From Desulfobacteraceae bacterium (GTDB taxonomy: Bacteria; Desulfobacterota; Desulfobacteria; Desulfobacterales; Desulfobacteraceae): a stretch of DNA of 42,780 nucleotides. The notes below the pieces were generated by a model, which was not told where the DNA came from, ran no database searches, and saw only the letters and a program-made list of their open reading frames with translations. Below, one piece after another: positions 1 through 9,085 of the stretch (position 1 is the first letter of the stretch; each line of letters starts with the position of its first letter). Where the stretch lies: contig JADGEQ010000006.1 of NCBI GenBank assembly GCA_016744295.1, positions 170,381 through 213,160 on the forward strand, written 5' to 3'. Position numbers and translations under genes: made by a program.

Positions 1-333
1 CGGGGTGCCCTGGGCGATAAGGGCGCCTTTATAGCTTGTACTATCACCTGCTACCTGAAGAAACTGCCCGGGTTTAAAACGAACTTCAACACCCGGTTCT
101 ATGGTTAATGAGGTTATGCCGTCATCTCCATCCGTACCCTGAACGGTTACATTGCCAGTAACAACATAAGGACTGCCGGCCAAAGTCCAGGTGGTATCAG
201 TGCTGATAATGCCGCTGACATTTGTATCTGCTAAAGCGACCAGGGGAAGACCTATGGTGAAAAATAGGATGAAAAATAGTATGAAAAGATTTTTCAAGAA
301 TACTTTTGTAATTGCTGCCAGGTAATTTGTCAT
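1..333 (-). CDS. Secreted protein, N-terminal fragment (beta-helix-like)
   Basis: An open frame starts at the ATG at 331-333 and runs off the left edge of the window, giving 111 codons with no stop. The first ~36 residues are a signal peptide: a positive N-terminus, a long Phe/Leu/Ile core and an ALA-type cleavage site before DTNVSG. The mature part (TTWTLAGSPYVVTGNVTV, then LTIEPGVEVRF) has the short beta-strand and turn pattern that often opens secreted right-handed beta-helix proteins. That fold is an inference from style, not from a complete domain. An AGGGA ribosome site lies about 8 bases upstream. It follows the rhodanese-like gene on the same strand after 61 bases, so it is probably the distal gene of the leftward cluster. 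Without the C-terminus its function and sorting signal cannot be judged. Confidence 0.7.
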   Translation of the reverse strand, partial: MTNYLAAITKVFLKNLFILFFILFFTIGLPLVALADTNVSGIISTDTTWTLAGSPYVVTGNVTVQGTDGDDGITSLTIEPGVEVRFKPGQFLQVAGDSTSYKGALIAQGTP

Positions 334-394
334 AGATGATTTCCCTGATTTTTCGTTGCTACATTGGATGCCTGGTTTCATGGTTTCCCTTTTA

Positions 395-1264
395 TTAATT
401 GCCTTGCTTTGTGCAGGGTTCACAATGGCCTATCTCTTTGGTTCGCTGCGATTTTGGTTTGTTTGCAAGCATCTGATATTTTAAATATCTTTGATAGGCT
501 TGAATTCCGCCTTCAAGGTAAAATACTTTGTGCTTGAAGGCGGGATTGATTTCTTTTTTAAGTTGTTTGTAACGATTACCTGTCTCATCAAAAATAATGA
601 CGGACATCATTGGATTATTTGGGGGAATTGATAGCTTTTGTTTTAATGGGCTTTGGTCGGTAAATATTGAATTGACAATTTCACCGGTTTTCATATTATT
701 TTTTTTGCCGGATATGAAAAACGCTTTGGGTATCAGGGCTTTATTCTTTTCAGGTGGCTTTAAGCAGGCATTGATAATGATCCAGTTTTCATAGTCTTTT
801 TCCTGGAAAAAAATATTAACCGGCATTTTATTGAGATCTTTTTGAGAGAATGGATCACCCACAAGGGTGCCGCCTTTATGCTTCCAGGTGGGGAATCCTC
901 CCTGGAGTATTTTGATATCAAACCCATTTTGGTTTAGATTGAGAGCTTCTTTTGTGATTTCAGTGTAGCCAAATCCTTTGTGGATCAATACGACAGGTTT
1001 GGTCTTTAAGAAGGATTTTGTCTTGATAAAGGAAAGGGGAATGTTCATTGAGCCCGGGATTTTAAATTTGGCAAATTGGGTTTGGTGACGGATATCCACT
1101 AAAAAGATCTGCTTTTTTTGTTTGATCTTCTGCATCACGGTTGTGGCAGATATCATTAGGGAAACCTCATGTTTTTTTTGCGGTGTTAACCGGGAGCTGT
1201 GGGCCCATGAGGTGATAAAGAGCATCAAAACAACCAGGCTTGTTATTTTATAAAAATGCTTCAT
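395..1264 (-). CDS. Double rhodanese-like domain protein, catalytic Cys absent
   Basis: This 289-residue protein has an N-terminal signal peptide (KITSLVVLMLFITSWAHS) and is therefore likely periplasmic. Residues ~35-135 form a rhodanese-like domain (VDIR near the start, ILQGGFPTWK near the end). Residues ~150-265 form a second, weaker one (VFYLEGGIQAYQRY). In active rhodaneses the CxxGxR loop carries the sulfur-accepting cysteine. Here the two loops read IHKGFG and DETGNR, so both sites lack it and sulfurtransferase activity is unlikely. The extreme C-terminus carries a CEPC motif (Cys281, Cys284), which could be a redox or metal site. Its ATG overlaps the stop of the 2044-residue upstream gene by one base (TAATG), which suggests translational coupling and a shared role. 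The domain assignment is firm for the first domain and moderate for the second. Confidence 0.8.
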   Translation of the reverse strand: MKHFYKITSLVVLMLFITSWAHSSRLTPQKKHEVSLMISATTVMQKIKQKKQIFLVDIRHQTQFAKFKIPGSMNIPLSFIKTKSFLKTKPVVLIHKGFGYTEITKEALNLNQNGFDIKILQGGFPTWKHKGGTLVGDPFSQKDLNKMPVNIFFQEKDYENWIIINACLKPPEKNKALIPKAFFISGKKNNMKTGEIVNSIFTDQSPLKQKLSIPPNNPMMSVIIFDETGNRYKQLKKEINPAFKHKVFYLEGGIQAYQRYLKYQMLANKPKSQRTKEIGHCEPCTKQGN

Positions 1265-4200
1265 TAATTTATATCCATCTCAATAGGGGTCACTTGATCT
1301 GCCGTAATATAAACAGCATCACTCCAATAGTGCTGCCCTCCAACATCAACCCTGAATTTGAAGGGTTGATCCGAGGGAACAAAGAAGCTTGCCATACCGT
1401 TTGTGTCGGTTTCTATGTATTGTCCAAGGTATGAACCGTTTCCATTAAAAAGATACACCTTAACATCAGGCAGGTTTATACTCGATTGGGTAACATTTAC
1501 CCGGGCAGTTCCATGGGGAATGCTTAGAGTCGTATCTTGGAACCAAAATAAGTTGGTCCAGAATTTTTCTCCCATGTAGTCAGCTCGAACAATGTATTCT
1601 TTATCCGGTAATGGAAAAATCACCCGGCCGTCGGTATCTGTTTTTTCATATTGTCCGAGATAGGAGTTGGCAGCGTTGAAAAGACAGGCTTTGATATCCG
1701 TTATTGGGTTATGTAGGCCTTGATACTCACTTTGTATGGAGATCTCAATGTTTTGGTGGGGCAATGTCAGATCAATGGATGTATCGTCTGATACGTTTGT
1801 ATCTTCAGTCCAGAATTGATAGCCAATATAGTCTGCGCGAACTTTGTAGGTGGCCAGGGGCACTTCAAACGCCACTTGACCGTACATGTCTGTTTTCTGG
1901 TACAAGCCAGTATAGGAACCATTTTCATTGAAAAGGTATATCTTTATATCCGGTATGGGGATTGCGTCATCTTTTTGGAACATGATAGTGAACAATCCAC
2001 CGCCGGTATCAAGGTTAATCAGATTGGTTCCAATGTCCATTATCTGGATAACATCACTCCATTGTTTGCTTCCCAGAACATCGGCACGGAACTGATAGCT
2101 TACCCCCGCAGGAAGACTGAAGGCTGCTACACCATAATCATTTGTGGTATGGTATTGTCCAAGATAGCTGTCAGATTCGGAAAAAAGGTAAACTTTTGCA
2201 TTTTTTACGATATCATTTTTTGTAAACACGGTTACTTGAGCAGTTTCATGGGTAAGGTTCATTGAATAATACAATTGATCCGGTACAATTACAGGATCAC
2301 TCCAGAATGTTTCACCCATATAATCAAACCGAAATAAATAGGTACCGTCTGCCAGATCAAAAAGGGCTTCACCGCTATTATTTGTGGCTGCATATAAGCC
2401 GATGTAGGATTGATTTTCAGTAAACACATAACATTTAGTACCGCTTATGGGTTCACCCGAATCCTTTTGGGCAGAAAATGTAAACCTGCCGCCGCCGACG
2501 GATATATCGACCGGATTGACAATATCTGCGGCAAGGGCACTGACCCGGCTCCAGAATTGGCTGCCTTCATAATCCGCCCTGAATTTGTACATCCCTTCGG
2601 GTAATTGGAATATGACCTGGCCGTTGACGTCTGTGTTAAGGTATTGACCCAGATAGGACCCTGTATCGGAAAAGAGGTAAACCGTGAGACCGGACTGGGG
2701 CAAACCACTGCCGGTCACAGTGACCTGAGCTTCGGCCATTGCTATATCCACCTGTGTATCCCGGCTTATGAAATCTTCGGACCAGAACTGCTGACCCAGA
2801 TAATCAACGCGTATCTTGTAAGCCTTATCCGGTAATGAAAAAGAGAGGAGACCATCATCGTTGGTTTTTTCATATTTACCCAGGTATGAATTGGAAGGAC
2901 TGAACAGATATGCTTTAACATCGGGTACAGGTTCTGATGACTCCTGGTAAACACCTGCAACGGATATGGTTATATCTTTATGCGGCAGGGTCAGATCAAT
3001 GTGGGTATTTGTTTTGATCGTGGTGATATCGGTCCAGAATTGATACCCCATATAGTCTGCACGGACTTTATAGTCCGCCTCTGATACATCAAATGTCACG
3101 GAACCTGTTTCATCGGTTTTTTTGTATCTGCCAAGATAGGAATCTGTCTTGCTGAAAAGATACATTTTTATTCCGGGAATGGGTGTCTCTTCATCTTTTT
3201 GCAGGGTTATGGTAAAAGAACCGCCTTCGGTATCAAGGCCTACTGAATTTGATCCGCCGCTTTGTACCTGGGTTGCATCGGTCCAGTATTGTGTTCCCAG
3301 AACATCTGCCCTGAATTTATAACTGACACCCACAGGCAGATCAAAGGATACCTGGCCCTGATCGTCTGTTTTAAGATACTGTCCCAGATAAAAACCGGTT
3401 TCAGAAAAAAGATAAACATTATATCCGGCAGCAGGACCGCTGGTTGTCGTCACAGTTAAGTTAACGGTTTCAATCGGGATAACAAATTTTGAAAACATAA
3501 CCTCTGGCAACTGCACCAAGTCAGACCAGAATTTATTTCCGAGATAATCTATTCTGAATTGATACAAGGTGTTATTAAAATTATCCGGGTTAAACAATGC
3601 ATTCCCTTCTGCATCTGTTTTCGCTGACAAACCATAATAACCGCCGGATTCCTTAAACACATACACTTGTGTGGCTGCTATTGGATCTCCTGAATCGGTC
3701 TTCACATTGAGGGTGAGACCATCAAGATTGAATATATATTCGAGTACTGTAATTTCACTCATGTTATCGCAAAGATCAACAGAAACGCATTTTAAAACTG
3801 TAGATTCGCTGATTACTATGGGGTTTGTATATGCCATTGAATCAGTGCCGGGATCTGTGCCGTCAAGGGTATAATAAATTATTGCCGGTTCGTCGGCAGT
3901 GATGGCAATAAGCTGGGGATCTTCATAATTACCTTCCGGGGGTGCAACCGATAGAACTGGTGGGGTTCGGTCGATTGTAATCAGGCTTGATGCATATCGG
4001 AAAATCTGGACATCTTCATCACTGATTGCCGCATAAATATAATAGATGCCGTCATCAAGTTCTGAGATATCCCAAACATAATAGTCCTGTTCGTCGTCCT
4101 GATCCTCGTCAATATCATCTGCAATCAAGATTCCGTCTTCGCCTTCATTATCTGTATCATAATAGAGGGCTATTTTTGCACTGGAGTCGGGATCTGAGTC

Positions 4201-7200
4201 GGCCCATTGGATCTCTATGGTTTGAGCATTGGTATTCAGGTTTTCAAATGGAGCTGTGATCTCGATTTGTGGAGGTGCATTTACCAGATCAATTTTAACA
4301 AAAAACTGGGATACATCTGTCCAGCTACTTGGCACGCCATGTTCATCAACAGCCTGGGCCTGCCAGAAATAACGAGTGTTATTTTTCAGGTTTACAGGTA
4401 GGGTCCAGTCGGGGCCTGATGAGTCCCCCTGAACAACAAAATGGGTCAGCTCTTGATTGCTGTACACTTCAAACCTGTATTCAAGCTGATCAAAATCAGG
4501 ATCTGTTGCCCTATGCAATGACAATACAGGGTTCCTGGTATCAACCCAGGCATTGTTGCCTGGGTTTTTTAATGTTGGTACCAAAGGGGAGTCATTCATT
4601 CTGTTGACAAAAAAACTATCAGTGGTCCAATTGCTTTGAGCACCGCCGTCACTGGCTTTAACCCGCCAATAATACCGGGTATTTTCCTGAAGCCCGAAAA
4701 CCTGGAAGGTTGTTGTTTCACTTCCTTCAGGGATCTGCTCTGATGTTTGTTTGTCAGGACTGTCAAAGACACTTGATTTGTCAATTTCAAAAATATAATT
4801 TATTGGATCTGCATTTTCATCTGTTGAATTTCCAATGGTCAATAAAGGATCATAACTTTCTATTTCAGTCTGACCGTCCGGTGAGATAATGGAAGGGTTG
4901 GTTGGCGCCTGGTTTGCCCTATTGACAAAAAATGACTGAAGCAAGGTGGCTGTTTGCCCCCCATTCCCGTCAGAGGCAATTGCGCGCCAATAATATGCGG
5001 TATTATCGGCAAGCTCTGAATTGACTGTCCAGGATGTAGTGCCCTCTTGCTGGCTGACCACGCCCGAGTCTGTTATCAGCACTGTCATCGCTTCATCTTC
5101 ATAAACTTCAAAGGTATAGGTTATAATATCATTGTCAATATCCGTGGTGTTCATTACCGTCAGTACCGGTGTCAGGGAATCAACCTCGAAATTGTTTGCC
5201 GGACTACCGGTATGAAAGGCTGAAGGCGGGTCATTCAGGGTGTTTACAAAAAAGTCCTGGTATGCCCACTGGCTTGAACCCTCATTGTCCGAAGACCTGA
5301 CTCTCCAGTAGTACCGGGCATTATCGGGAAGGTTGACAGGAACCTGCCAGTTTGTGGTGGATTCAGATGCAGGAACCGGTGTTGCACCATTATCAGCCAC
5401 CCAATTGTATATAAACATATTGGGCTTGTTAAATGCCTGGGCAACATTATTCTGGTTGGCAACCATATCTGTCATTTGAAAATCTGAATAAATTTCAAAC
5501 TCATAGTCAATGGTTTCATTTTGGATATCGGAACTGTTTTCGATGACCAATTCCGGCTCAGTTTCTACAACATCAACATTGGGATGGGGGTACAAGGGAT
5601 CGGGAACACTGGGGGCTGATGCATCAAGGGTGGGGTCTGTCTGGTCATCAAACTCCTGGAGGTCTGATATGCCGTCATTGTCAAAATCCCCATTGCCATC
5701 CCGTTCCAGAATGCCAAAATTGGATGTTTCCCAATCGTCCAGCATACCATCCATGTCTGTGTCGTTGATATCATATACCGTAATTTTAACTCTCCGACTG
5801 GTTGAAAGCGTGCCATCGGTTGCAGTAACGGTGATATAATAAATTCCCTTTTGGCCAATGGCAGGTATCCAGTCAAAGATGCCGGTGCCGTCGCCACTAT
5901 CGATAAACTCGGTGCCAACCGGCAGGGGACTTGCTGACAACGTCGGAATAGAGCCGTTGGGGTCGCTTGACTCAACAATAAAGGAAACCTGCTGATTTTC
6001 TATTACTTTTTTGTCAGGGATAAATTGAAGAACCGGTTTTTGGGGCATGGATGTAACAGCATCATAGATCAATGTATAGGTGTCGGTGGTATTTACATCA
6101 AACAGGTTGATAAAATGATACCACAGATGGGTATTTCGATCCTGGGTTTTAGACAACCAGGCATTTTCCGGCTTGAGCTCCTTGCCATCGGATCGAATGA
6201 TATGTTTGAGAACCTTGCTGCCGTTATGGGGGTCTGGTAGCTGGACAAACATAAATCCTGTTGTAACGGGTACTGACAATGTATAATGGGATTCAGTTTC
6301 TATGGTTTCCTTAAATGTTAAATTTGATAAAGCGGATTGATCTGTCACATCAGTTTCTTCGCTGTCGGATTCATACACTTTGTACAAATTATCTGCTTTG
6401 GACAAAAAATCCCGGATGTTATCCCGGCCGGGAAGATCAACCAGAACATCTCTTACAAGGGTGTGTGTGTTGATATCATCAATCAGGGAAGTTAATTCAC
6501 CACCCAATTCATCGGCATGGGTGAATTGTGCTTTAAACTCAACAAACCTGCCCGAAAGGGGGCAGTTCATAAGCCATCGGGCCATGGCAGATGTCCCGGG
6601 GGCAATGGTGCCAAAATCCACAAGCAGACTCTCGGTTGCCACCTCACCGTTAACTTCACTGCCCTGGATATAAAAATTGATTAAAAGCCCCTGATCGTTA
6701 TCGACAATTTTGGGTTGTGCAGAATCAATCTTCAGGTTTTGTGCGTCTCCGGCACCTGTATTGTTGACCCTTACTCCCAATGTAAAAGGAATGCTGGGTT
6801 CAATTTCCTGTGTAAAAGGATCATCGCCATATACATCTGACGGTAAAAAATAATCCAAAGTTAACTCGGGCATGGGCTTTACAAAAATATAATCCGGGTT
6901 GACCTCTATAACATTTTCTTCTCCACCAATGGTATAGGTTAATGTTGCACCAACATTGTACAATGTACCTTTTTCCAATCCATTGGAGGCACCTGGTGCC
7001 GGAATAATCAACCAGTGAATATCTGATGAAGCGTCAGCAGGCGTGCTGCCTGATCCTGAAATATTATCAATATTGCTCATTTCATCCACACGGATAAAAA
7101 ATATTGCCTCTGTGTTCCCGGAGTCTGAGCTGGCGAGTACTGCATCCCCCTCTTCATTTGTGAACCAGACATCCACCTGAATATTTTCTAAAGATGTGTG

Positions 7201-7398
7201 AGTAAGGCCGTTGTTAATCGTCATATGGGCATCAAATGCCTGCCGTTCTAATGTCAGTTCCTGTTTGATTTCAATTTTTACTTTTGCACAATTAGATTCT
7301 TCAGCAAGCAATCTGTCTGGCAACGGAGGTAAAAAGATAAATAGAACGGTTAAGAACAAATGAAAAAAGATGCTTTTTGTGATATTTCTCTTACTCAT
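1264..7398 (-). CDS. Giant secreted multidomain repeat protein (2044 aa)
   Basis: The protein begins with a signal peptide (~1-32) behind a strong GGAGG site 6 bases before the ATG. In order it shows an N-terminal beta-rich region (~33-450), a putative Ig/cadherin-like domain (~458-543), an Asp-rich calcium-binding segment of thrombospondin-3 type (DTDMDGMLDD, DGNGDFDNDG; ~545-587), and four fibronectin-III-like repeats each with a YYWR-type core (~593-1036). Then come an Ig-like segment, a chitobiase C-terminal-like domain (IIYYTLDGTDP; ~1143-1225) and ten ~82-residue repeats to the end. Each of those carries a YLF...SYLGQY.KTD..G...F...YKFRADY.G..FW motif like carboxypeptidase-regulatory beta-sandwiches. 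No PEP-CTERM, LPXTG or membrane anchor is present. It is probably an extracellular or surface structural protein. The adjacent transglutaminase-like and rhodanese-like genes may act on it; that link is inference from position. Confidence 0.85.
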   Translation of the reverse strand: MSKRNITKSIFFHLFLTVLFIFLPPLPDRLLAEESNCAKVKIEIKQELTLERQAFDAHMTINNGLTHTSLENIQVDVWFTNEEGDAVLASSDSGNTEAIFFIRVDEMSNIDNISGSGSTPADASSDIHWLIIPAPGASNGLEKGTLYNVGATLTYTIGGEENVIEVNPDYIFVKPMPELTLDYFLPSDVYGDDPFTQEIEPSIPFTLGVRVNNTGAGDAQNLKIDSAQPKIVDNDQGLLINFYIQGSEVNGEVATESLLVDFGTIAPGTSAMARWLMNCPLSGRFVEFKAQFTHADELGGELTSLIDDINTHTLVRDVLVDLPGRDNIRDFLSKADNLYKVYESDSEETDVTDQSALSNLTFKETIETESHYTLSVPVTTGFMFVQLPDPHNGSKVLKHIIRSDGKELKPENAWLSKTQDRNTHLWYHFINLFDVNTTDTYTLIYDAVTSMPQKPVLQFIPDKKVIENQQVSFIVESSDPNGSIPTLSASPLPVGTEFIDSGDGTGIFDWIPAIGQKGIYYITVTATDGTLSTSRRVKITVYDINDTDMDGMLDDWETSNFGILERDGNGDFDNDGISDLQEFDDQTDPTLDASAPSVPDPLYPHPNVDVVETEPELVIENSSDIQNETIDYEFEIYSDFQMTDMVANQNNVAQAFNKPNMFIYNWVADNGATPVPASESTTNWQVPVNLPDNARYYWRVRSSDNEGSSQWAYQDFFVNTLNDPPSAFHTGSPANNFEVDSLTPVLTVMNTTDIDNDIITYTFEVYEDEAMTVLITDSGVVSQQEGTTSWTVNSELADNTAYYWRAIASDGNGGQTATLLQSFFVNRANQAPTNPSIISPDGQTEIESYDPLLTIGNSTDENADPINYIFEIDKSSVFDSPDKQTSEQIPEGSETTTFQVFGLQENTRYYWRVKASDGGAQSNWTTDSFFVNRMNDSPLVPTLKNPGNNAWVDTRNPVLSLHRATDPDFDQLEYRFEVYSNQELTHFVVQGDSSGPDWTLPVNLKNNTRYFWQAQAVDEHGVPSSWTDVSQFFVKIDLVNAPPQIEITAPFENLNTNAQTIEIQWADSDPDSSAKIALYYDTDNEGEDGILIADDIDEDQDDEQDYYVWDISELDDGIYYIYAAISDEDVQIFRYASSLITIDRTPPVLSVAPPEGNYEDPQLIAITADEPAIIYYTLDGTDPGTDSMAYTNPIVISESTVLKCVSVDLCDNMSEITVLEYIFNLDGLTLNVKTDSGDPIAATQVYVFKESGGYYGLSAKTDAEGNALFNPDNFNNTLYQFRIDYLGNKFWSDLVQLPEVMFSKFVIPIETVNLTVTTTSGPAAGYNVYLFSETGFYLGQYLKTDDQGQVSFDLPVGVSYKFRADVLGTQYWTDATQVQSGGSNSVGLDTEGGSFTITLQKDEETPIPGIKMYLFSKTDSYLGRYKKTDETGSVTFDVSEADYKVRADYMGYQFWTDITTIKTNTHIDLTLPHKDITISVAGVYQESSEPVPDVKAYLFSPSNSYLGKYEKTNDDGLLSFSLPDKAYKIRVDYLGQQFWSEDFISRDTQVDIAMAEAQVTVTGSGLPQSGLTVYLFSDTGSYLGQYLNTDVNGQVIFQLPEGMYKFRADYEGSQFWSRVSALAADIVNPVDISVGGGRFTFSAQKDSGEPISGTKCYVFTENQSYIGLYAATNNSGEALFDLADGTYLFRFDYMGETFWSDPVIVPDQLYYSMNLTHETAQVTVFTKNDIVKNAKVYLFSESDSYLGQYHTTNDYGVAAFSLPAGVSYQFRADVLGSKQWSDVIQIMDIGTNLINLDTGGGLFTIMFQKDDAIPIPDIKIYLFNENGSYTGLYQKTDMYGQVAFEVPLATYKVRADYIGYQFWTEDTNVSDDTSIDLTLPHQNIEISIQSEYQGLHNPITDIKACLFNAANSYLGQYEKTDTDGRVIFPLPDKEYIVRADYMGEKFWTNLFWFQDTTLSIPHGTARVNVTQSSINLPDVKVYLFNGNGSYLGQYIETDTNGMASFFVPSDQPFKFRVDVGGQHYWSDAVYITADQVTPIEMDIN
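1267..3718 (-). repeat. Ten ~82-aa repeats arranged as two five-repeat blocks
   Basis: Repeats 1-5 (2488-3718) and 6-10 (1267-2487) correspond one to one: 1 with 6, 2 with 7, 3 with 8, 4 with 9, 5 with 10. For example repeats 2 and 7 share RADVLG and LDT.GG, repeats 3 and 8 share GYQFWT and IDLTLPH, and repeats 4 and 9 share the longer linker before the YLF/CLF strand. This shows that a five-repeat array was duplicated as a block of about 1.2 kb and then diverged. Confidence 0.85.
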
Positions 7399-7611
7399 AT
7401 TATTCCTCCGACATGTATCGGGTTAGGCACAAGATCAAAATCATATGGAAATGATTTTGCCGGGAAAATGTATGACTATTTCTCATTCAAATAATTGGAG
7501 GAAAATTCTTTGAAGTGATTTTCAATATTTGAATATTAAATAGAACTATTTCATAGAAAAGCTAAGAAAACAATCGGAAAAAATAATATTTTTCGCGGTT
7601 TTCGCGCTTGG

Positions 7612-8508
7612 TTAATTCATTTTTACTTTCAAACCCGATCCCTGGACCCGGAACCGGCTATATCCCTTCATAGGATTGTTTTGATCTTCTGAAATATTTT
7701 TCATTGCAATATAATTCATGTTTTCCCGGGCAAAAACTTTTTTCTGGCAATCTGAAATCAGCCAGGATCCATTAACATAAAACTCAGCCCAATTATGATA
7801 GTTACTTGGCTTTAATATACAATTTTGACCACTACAAGAATATCCCCCAATGCCCCTTGAAGGGATATTGTTTGCCCGGCATAACGCAACAAAAAGAGAC
7901 ATGAATTCTGTACAGTCTCCCTTTTTATGCGTTAAAGCATACAGTGCACCTCTGGGATTTTTAATATATCCTGCATATGCAATTTGGGAAGAAACCCACT
8001 TGTATATATTTCTGGCGGTTTCCAACGGGCTCTCCGCAGTTAATCTTTTTGCCAGAAGAGCAATATCAGGGTGGTTTGATTCAATATATGGCTCCGGCAA
8101 TAAATAAATTTCTTTATTCAAGATATTTCTTTTCTGGGGTATTGAATAATAAGCGATATTCGCCTGTAGCGTAATTACTTTGGTTGCAAAGGGAGGAAAA
8201 TCATTTATAAGAAAACGGATAGCCTGGTTCTCGTTTTCCCATTTAACCAGTTGGTATGGAGCACTTGCTTCAATATTCGTGCAATACTGGTATGAGTTTT
8301 TTTTTACAGGTGTAGAAATCAACAATTCCCCATCACTCAGAACCGTGTTGGTCCTGTTCTGGATCGTAAAGCTGTATTTAACCTGCTTTGAAATCTGTTC
8401 CGGGGAAGATTTTTTAATATGATTTGGAAAATGGTTTTTTAGTACCCAGATCCCACCTGCAAACAGAGTTATAAGAATGACTATTTTAGCTGATTTTCGT
8501 ATTTGAAT
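7612..8508 (-). CDS. Membrane-anchored transglutaminase-like protein
   Basis: The C-terminal half is a transglutaminase-like (papain-fold) domain with a full triad: Cys in KKGDCTEF, His in NYHNWAEFYV and Asp in SWLISDCQ (about C199, H238, D253 from the long start). A beta-rich domain precedes it. The first ATG/GTG/TTG in frame is a TTG at 8325, but the frame stays open back to a TAG at 8521-8523. Those 61 extra residues encode an obvious membrane anchor (KIVILITLFAGGIWVL). The only start codon there with a ribosome site is ATT at 8508, four bases after GGAGG, so I use it; ATT starts are rare and this is an inference. The enzyme would face the periplasm as a peptidase or crosslinker. It lies 213 bases upstream of the giant repeat gene, a candidate substrate. 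Confidence 0.75.
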   Translation of the reverse strand: MQIRKSAKIVILITLFAGGIWVLKNHFPNHIKKSSPEQISKQVKYSFTIQNRTNTVLSDGELLISTPVKKNSYQYCTNIEASAPYQLVKWENENQAIRFLINDFPPFATKVITLQANIAYYSIPQKRNILNKEIYLLPEPYIESNHPDIALLAKRLTAESPLETARNIYKWVSSQIAYAGYIKNPRGALYALTHKKGDCTEFMSLFVALCRANNIPSRGIGGYSCSGQNCILKPSNYHNWAEFYVNGSWLISDCQKKVFARENMNYIAMKNISEDQNNPMKGYSRFRVQGSGLKVKMN

Positions 8509-8663
8509 AACGCCTCCATTCTATCTTTTTCCTCATAATCATCATACACCTTCTTTGAACAGCCCATATGGTTGTGAAAGGATGCCGGTAGGGTTACGGT
8601 TCTGTTTTTAAAGGTATTATCCAAATCTTTTTGAGGCAGTATCAAAGAGATAATAAAATACAA
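8481..8663 (-). CDS. Small hypothetical ORF before the transglutaminase gene
   Basis: A 60-codon frame starts at TTG 8663 and ends at 8481, overlapping the proposed transglutaminase start by 28 bases. The product is hydrophobic at first (MYFIISLILPQ) and highly charged at the end (VYDDYEEKDRMEALF). I recognise no family. The end-overlap with the next gene is what a coupled leader ORF would look like, but the lack of a clear ribosome site makes it uncertain. It also overlaps the small two-helix frame at 8617-8808. Confidence 0.3.
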   Translation of the reverse strand: MYFIISLILPQKDLDNTFKNRTVTLPASFHNHMGCSKKVYDDYEEKDRMEALFKYENQLK

Positions 8664-8808
8664 GTAAAGGGATAATTCTTGTCACCATCCTGGTGCCGAT
8701 GGTGGACGGTCAAAACCCTCTCATACAAAAAATCTGGTAAAAAATTCCCCCCACACAAAGGTAGGCCAGCCCTTTTAATACCAGCCAAAGCATCCGGTCC
8801 TTATCCAT
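8617..8808 (-). pseudogene. Small two-helix membrane ORF split by an in-frame TGA
   Basis: From ATG 8808 the frame encodes 32 residues with one hydrophobic helix (WLVLKGLAYLCVGGIFYQIF) to a TGA at 8710-8712. The same frame then stays open for another 30 codons with a second hydrophobic stretch (IIPLLVFYYLF) to a TAA at 8617-8619. Protein-like character on both sides of the stop suggests one short membrane protein broken by a nonsense change. Recoding of the TGA is possible but weakly supported; see findings. It would be the first gene behind the promoter at 8844-8872. No family is recognised. Confidence 0.3.
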
Positions 8809-8843
8809 TGTTAAATTTACCTCGCATATCTTTTTATCGATAT

Positions 8844-8872
8844 AGAATAGTTTGATATGTGTTTTCTCTCAA
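8844..8872 (-). promoter_or_regulatory. Candidate sigma-70 promoter of the leftward cluster
   Basis: On the minus strand TTGAGA (8867-8872), a 17-base spacer and TATTCT (8844-8849) form a fair -35/-10 pair. Transcription would start near 8837, about 30 bases before the ATG at 8808, and read into the transglutaminase and giant-protein genes. Confidence 0.45.
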
Positions 8873-9085
8873 ATATCCAGAAATATACTCATATTTATCC
8901 ATAAATCATACAAAGTCAATGCACCTAAAGCATATTACAAACCTTGTCAGGCCTTAATCGTTTTATTTGGAAACATGTTTGGATCAGTTAAAATTACTAT
9001 AAAGCGTGCTGTTCGAAAAAATAAATAAAGTAAGGCTAACCTCAAGTAAATAAGCACTAAAATATTTGACTGGATCAACTCATTA

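Noticed and set aside
8979..9003. TTGGAT ... TATAAA as a gspG operon promoter
   Set aside because: The spacer is only 13 bases, too short for a sigma-70 promoter.
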